Origin: Candidatus Woesearchaeota archaeon CG10_big_fil_rev_8_21_14_0_10_36_11
GTDB lineage: Archaea > Nanobdellota > Nanobdellia > Woesearchaeales > GW2011-AR9
NCBI GenBank assembly: GCA_002762845.1
Contig: PCYB01000075.1
Span: forward strand, 1 to 5,721
Direction: 5' to 3'
Length of the DNA: 5,721 nt
Positions 5,665-5,721 of the stretch are shown piece by piece (the stretch's first letter is position 1; each line of letters begins with the position of its first letter). Under the pieces are notes generated by a model. It was not told the DNA's origin and did no database searches. It saw only the letters and a list, made by a program, of their open reading frames with translations. A program made the position numbers and the translations under genes.

Positions 5665-5721
5665 CTTCCTGACGCGAAAGCCCCTAACTTTAGTTGATGA
5701 ATATCTTCTTGATTTCTAACA
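5652..5721 (-). CDS. tnpB: TnpB-like RNA-guided nuclease, last 22 residues only
   Basis: On the minus strand a frame enters from the right edge and ends at the TAG at 5654-5652, inside the terminal hairpin. The residues are VRNQEDIHQLKLGAFASGSP and then A-L-stop. A tail ending in SGSP-x-L, with its stop overlapping the right-end hairpin, is characteristic of TnpB in IS605-family elements, where the C-terminal codons and the guide-RNA scaffold share the same DNA. The catalytic RuvC residues and the zinc finger would lie upstream, outside the window, so activity cannot be judged. TnpB is the RNA-guided DNA nuclease that helps retain the element. Identification rests on the short tail plus the element end, not on catalytic motifs. 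Confidence 0.6.
   Translation of the reverse strand, partial: VRNQEDIHQLKLGAFASGSPAL

Larger units (their letters stand above)
5637..5721 (-). mobile_element. Right end of an IS200/IS605 (IS1341-type) tnpB element, partial
   Basis: On the minus strand the sequence runs through a tnpB-like 3' end into GAAGCCCCGCAC-TTTA-GTGCGGGG and then AGGATGTCAC. This GC-rich hairpin followed by GAGGATGTCA is the familiar right end of many IS605-family and stand-alone tnpB (IS1341-type) elements. It stands out from the AT-rich surroundings. The exact boundary is uncertain by a few bases around 5635-5638. Elements of this family insert without target duplication next to a short tetra- or pentanucleotide, so no flanking repeat is expected. 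The remainder of the element and its left end are outside the window, so it cannot be told whether a tnpA is present. Confidence 0.72.
5637..5721 (-). ncRNA. Omega RNA (reRNA) 3' scaffold of the tnpB element, partial
   Basis: TnpB nucleases use a guide RNA made from the 3' end of their own transcript: the scaffold ends at the element's right end and the guide is the flanking host DNA. Here the scaffold would include the terminal hairpin 5645-5664 and an AAGCCCC/GGGGCTT pairing (5678-5684 with 5661-5667), which competes with the hairpin or forms a pseudoknot. The guide would start at about 5636 and run down the minus strand (ACACAGAAAATCGCAA and on) into the disrupted gene. The 5' limit is outside the window. 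The structure is seen in the sequence; expression and function follow from the family only. Confidence 0.5.

Noticed and set aside
5645..5694. CRISPR repeat or plain intrinsic terminator as the source of the GC-rich palindrome.
   Set aside because: There is a single copy with no spaced repeats, no T-run follows the stem on either strand, and the flanking GAGGATGTCA plus the tnpB-like tail fit an IS605-family end.

Overview
The window reads as AT-rich archaeal DNA. It carries both subunits of DNA topoisomerase VI, a Rio1-type atypical kinase and a Dim2/Pno1-like KH protein. Archaeal-style TATA elements lie 20-30 bp before two of the start codons, and Shine-Dalgarno signals are weak or absent. 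Compact genes and a lysine-rich, AT-biased codon usage would suit a DPANN-type lineage such as Woesearchaeota or Pacearchaeota. That placement is inference, because no rRNA is present.

Layout. Positions 1-68 hold a bulged inverted repeat followed by a T-rich stretch. Positions 69-548 are a chloramphenicol-phosphotransferase-like frame with no P-loop and no start codon, so it is a remnant. From 586 to 5381 five plus-strand genes follow: rio1, a KH-domain ribosome-assembly protein, a HAD-superfamily protein, top6B and top6A. A likely promoter precedes rio1 and another precedes top6B, so the block is probably two transcription units: rio1-KH-HAD and top6B-top6A. The first unit links small-subunit ribosome maturation factors (Rio1 and Dim2 act together on pre-40S/pre-30S particles) to a HAD protein of unknown substrate. 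The second encodes the complete A2B2 type IIB topoisomerase.

From 5400 to the right edge everything is on the minus strand and shows a mobile-element event. An open frame of 78 codons with a basic N-terminal part and a C-terminal H-x3-C ... C-x-C cluster has no start codon. Its reading frame runs straight into the end of an IS200/IS605-IS1341-type element at about 5637. The element end has the typical GC-rich terminal hairpin, the last 22 codons of a tnpB-like gene, and sequence expected to form the 3' scaffold of an omega (reRNA) guide RNA. Transcription through this end would append disrupted-gene sequence as the guide. The rest of tnpB, the other element end and the 5' half of the disrupted gene lie beyond the window.

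The most interesting part of the window is therefore the right edge: a TnpB/omega-RNA element end inside a small putative zinc-binding, basic protein gene. The central genes are well-conserved archaeal housekeeping genes. The point of note among them is the HAD protein, which lacks the usual second aspartate of motif I and sits within an otherwise conserved gene neighbourhood.
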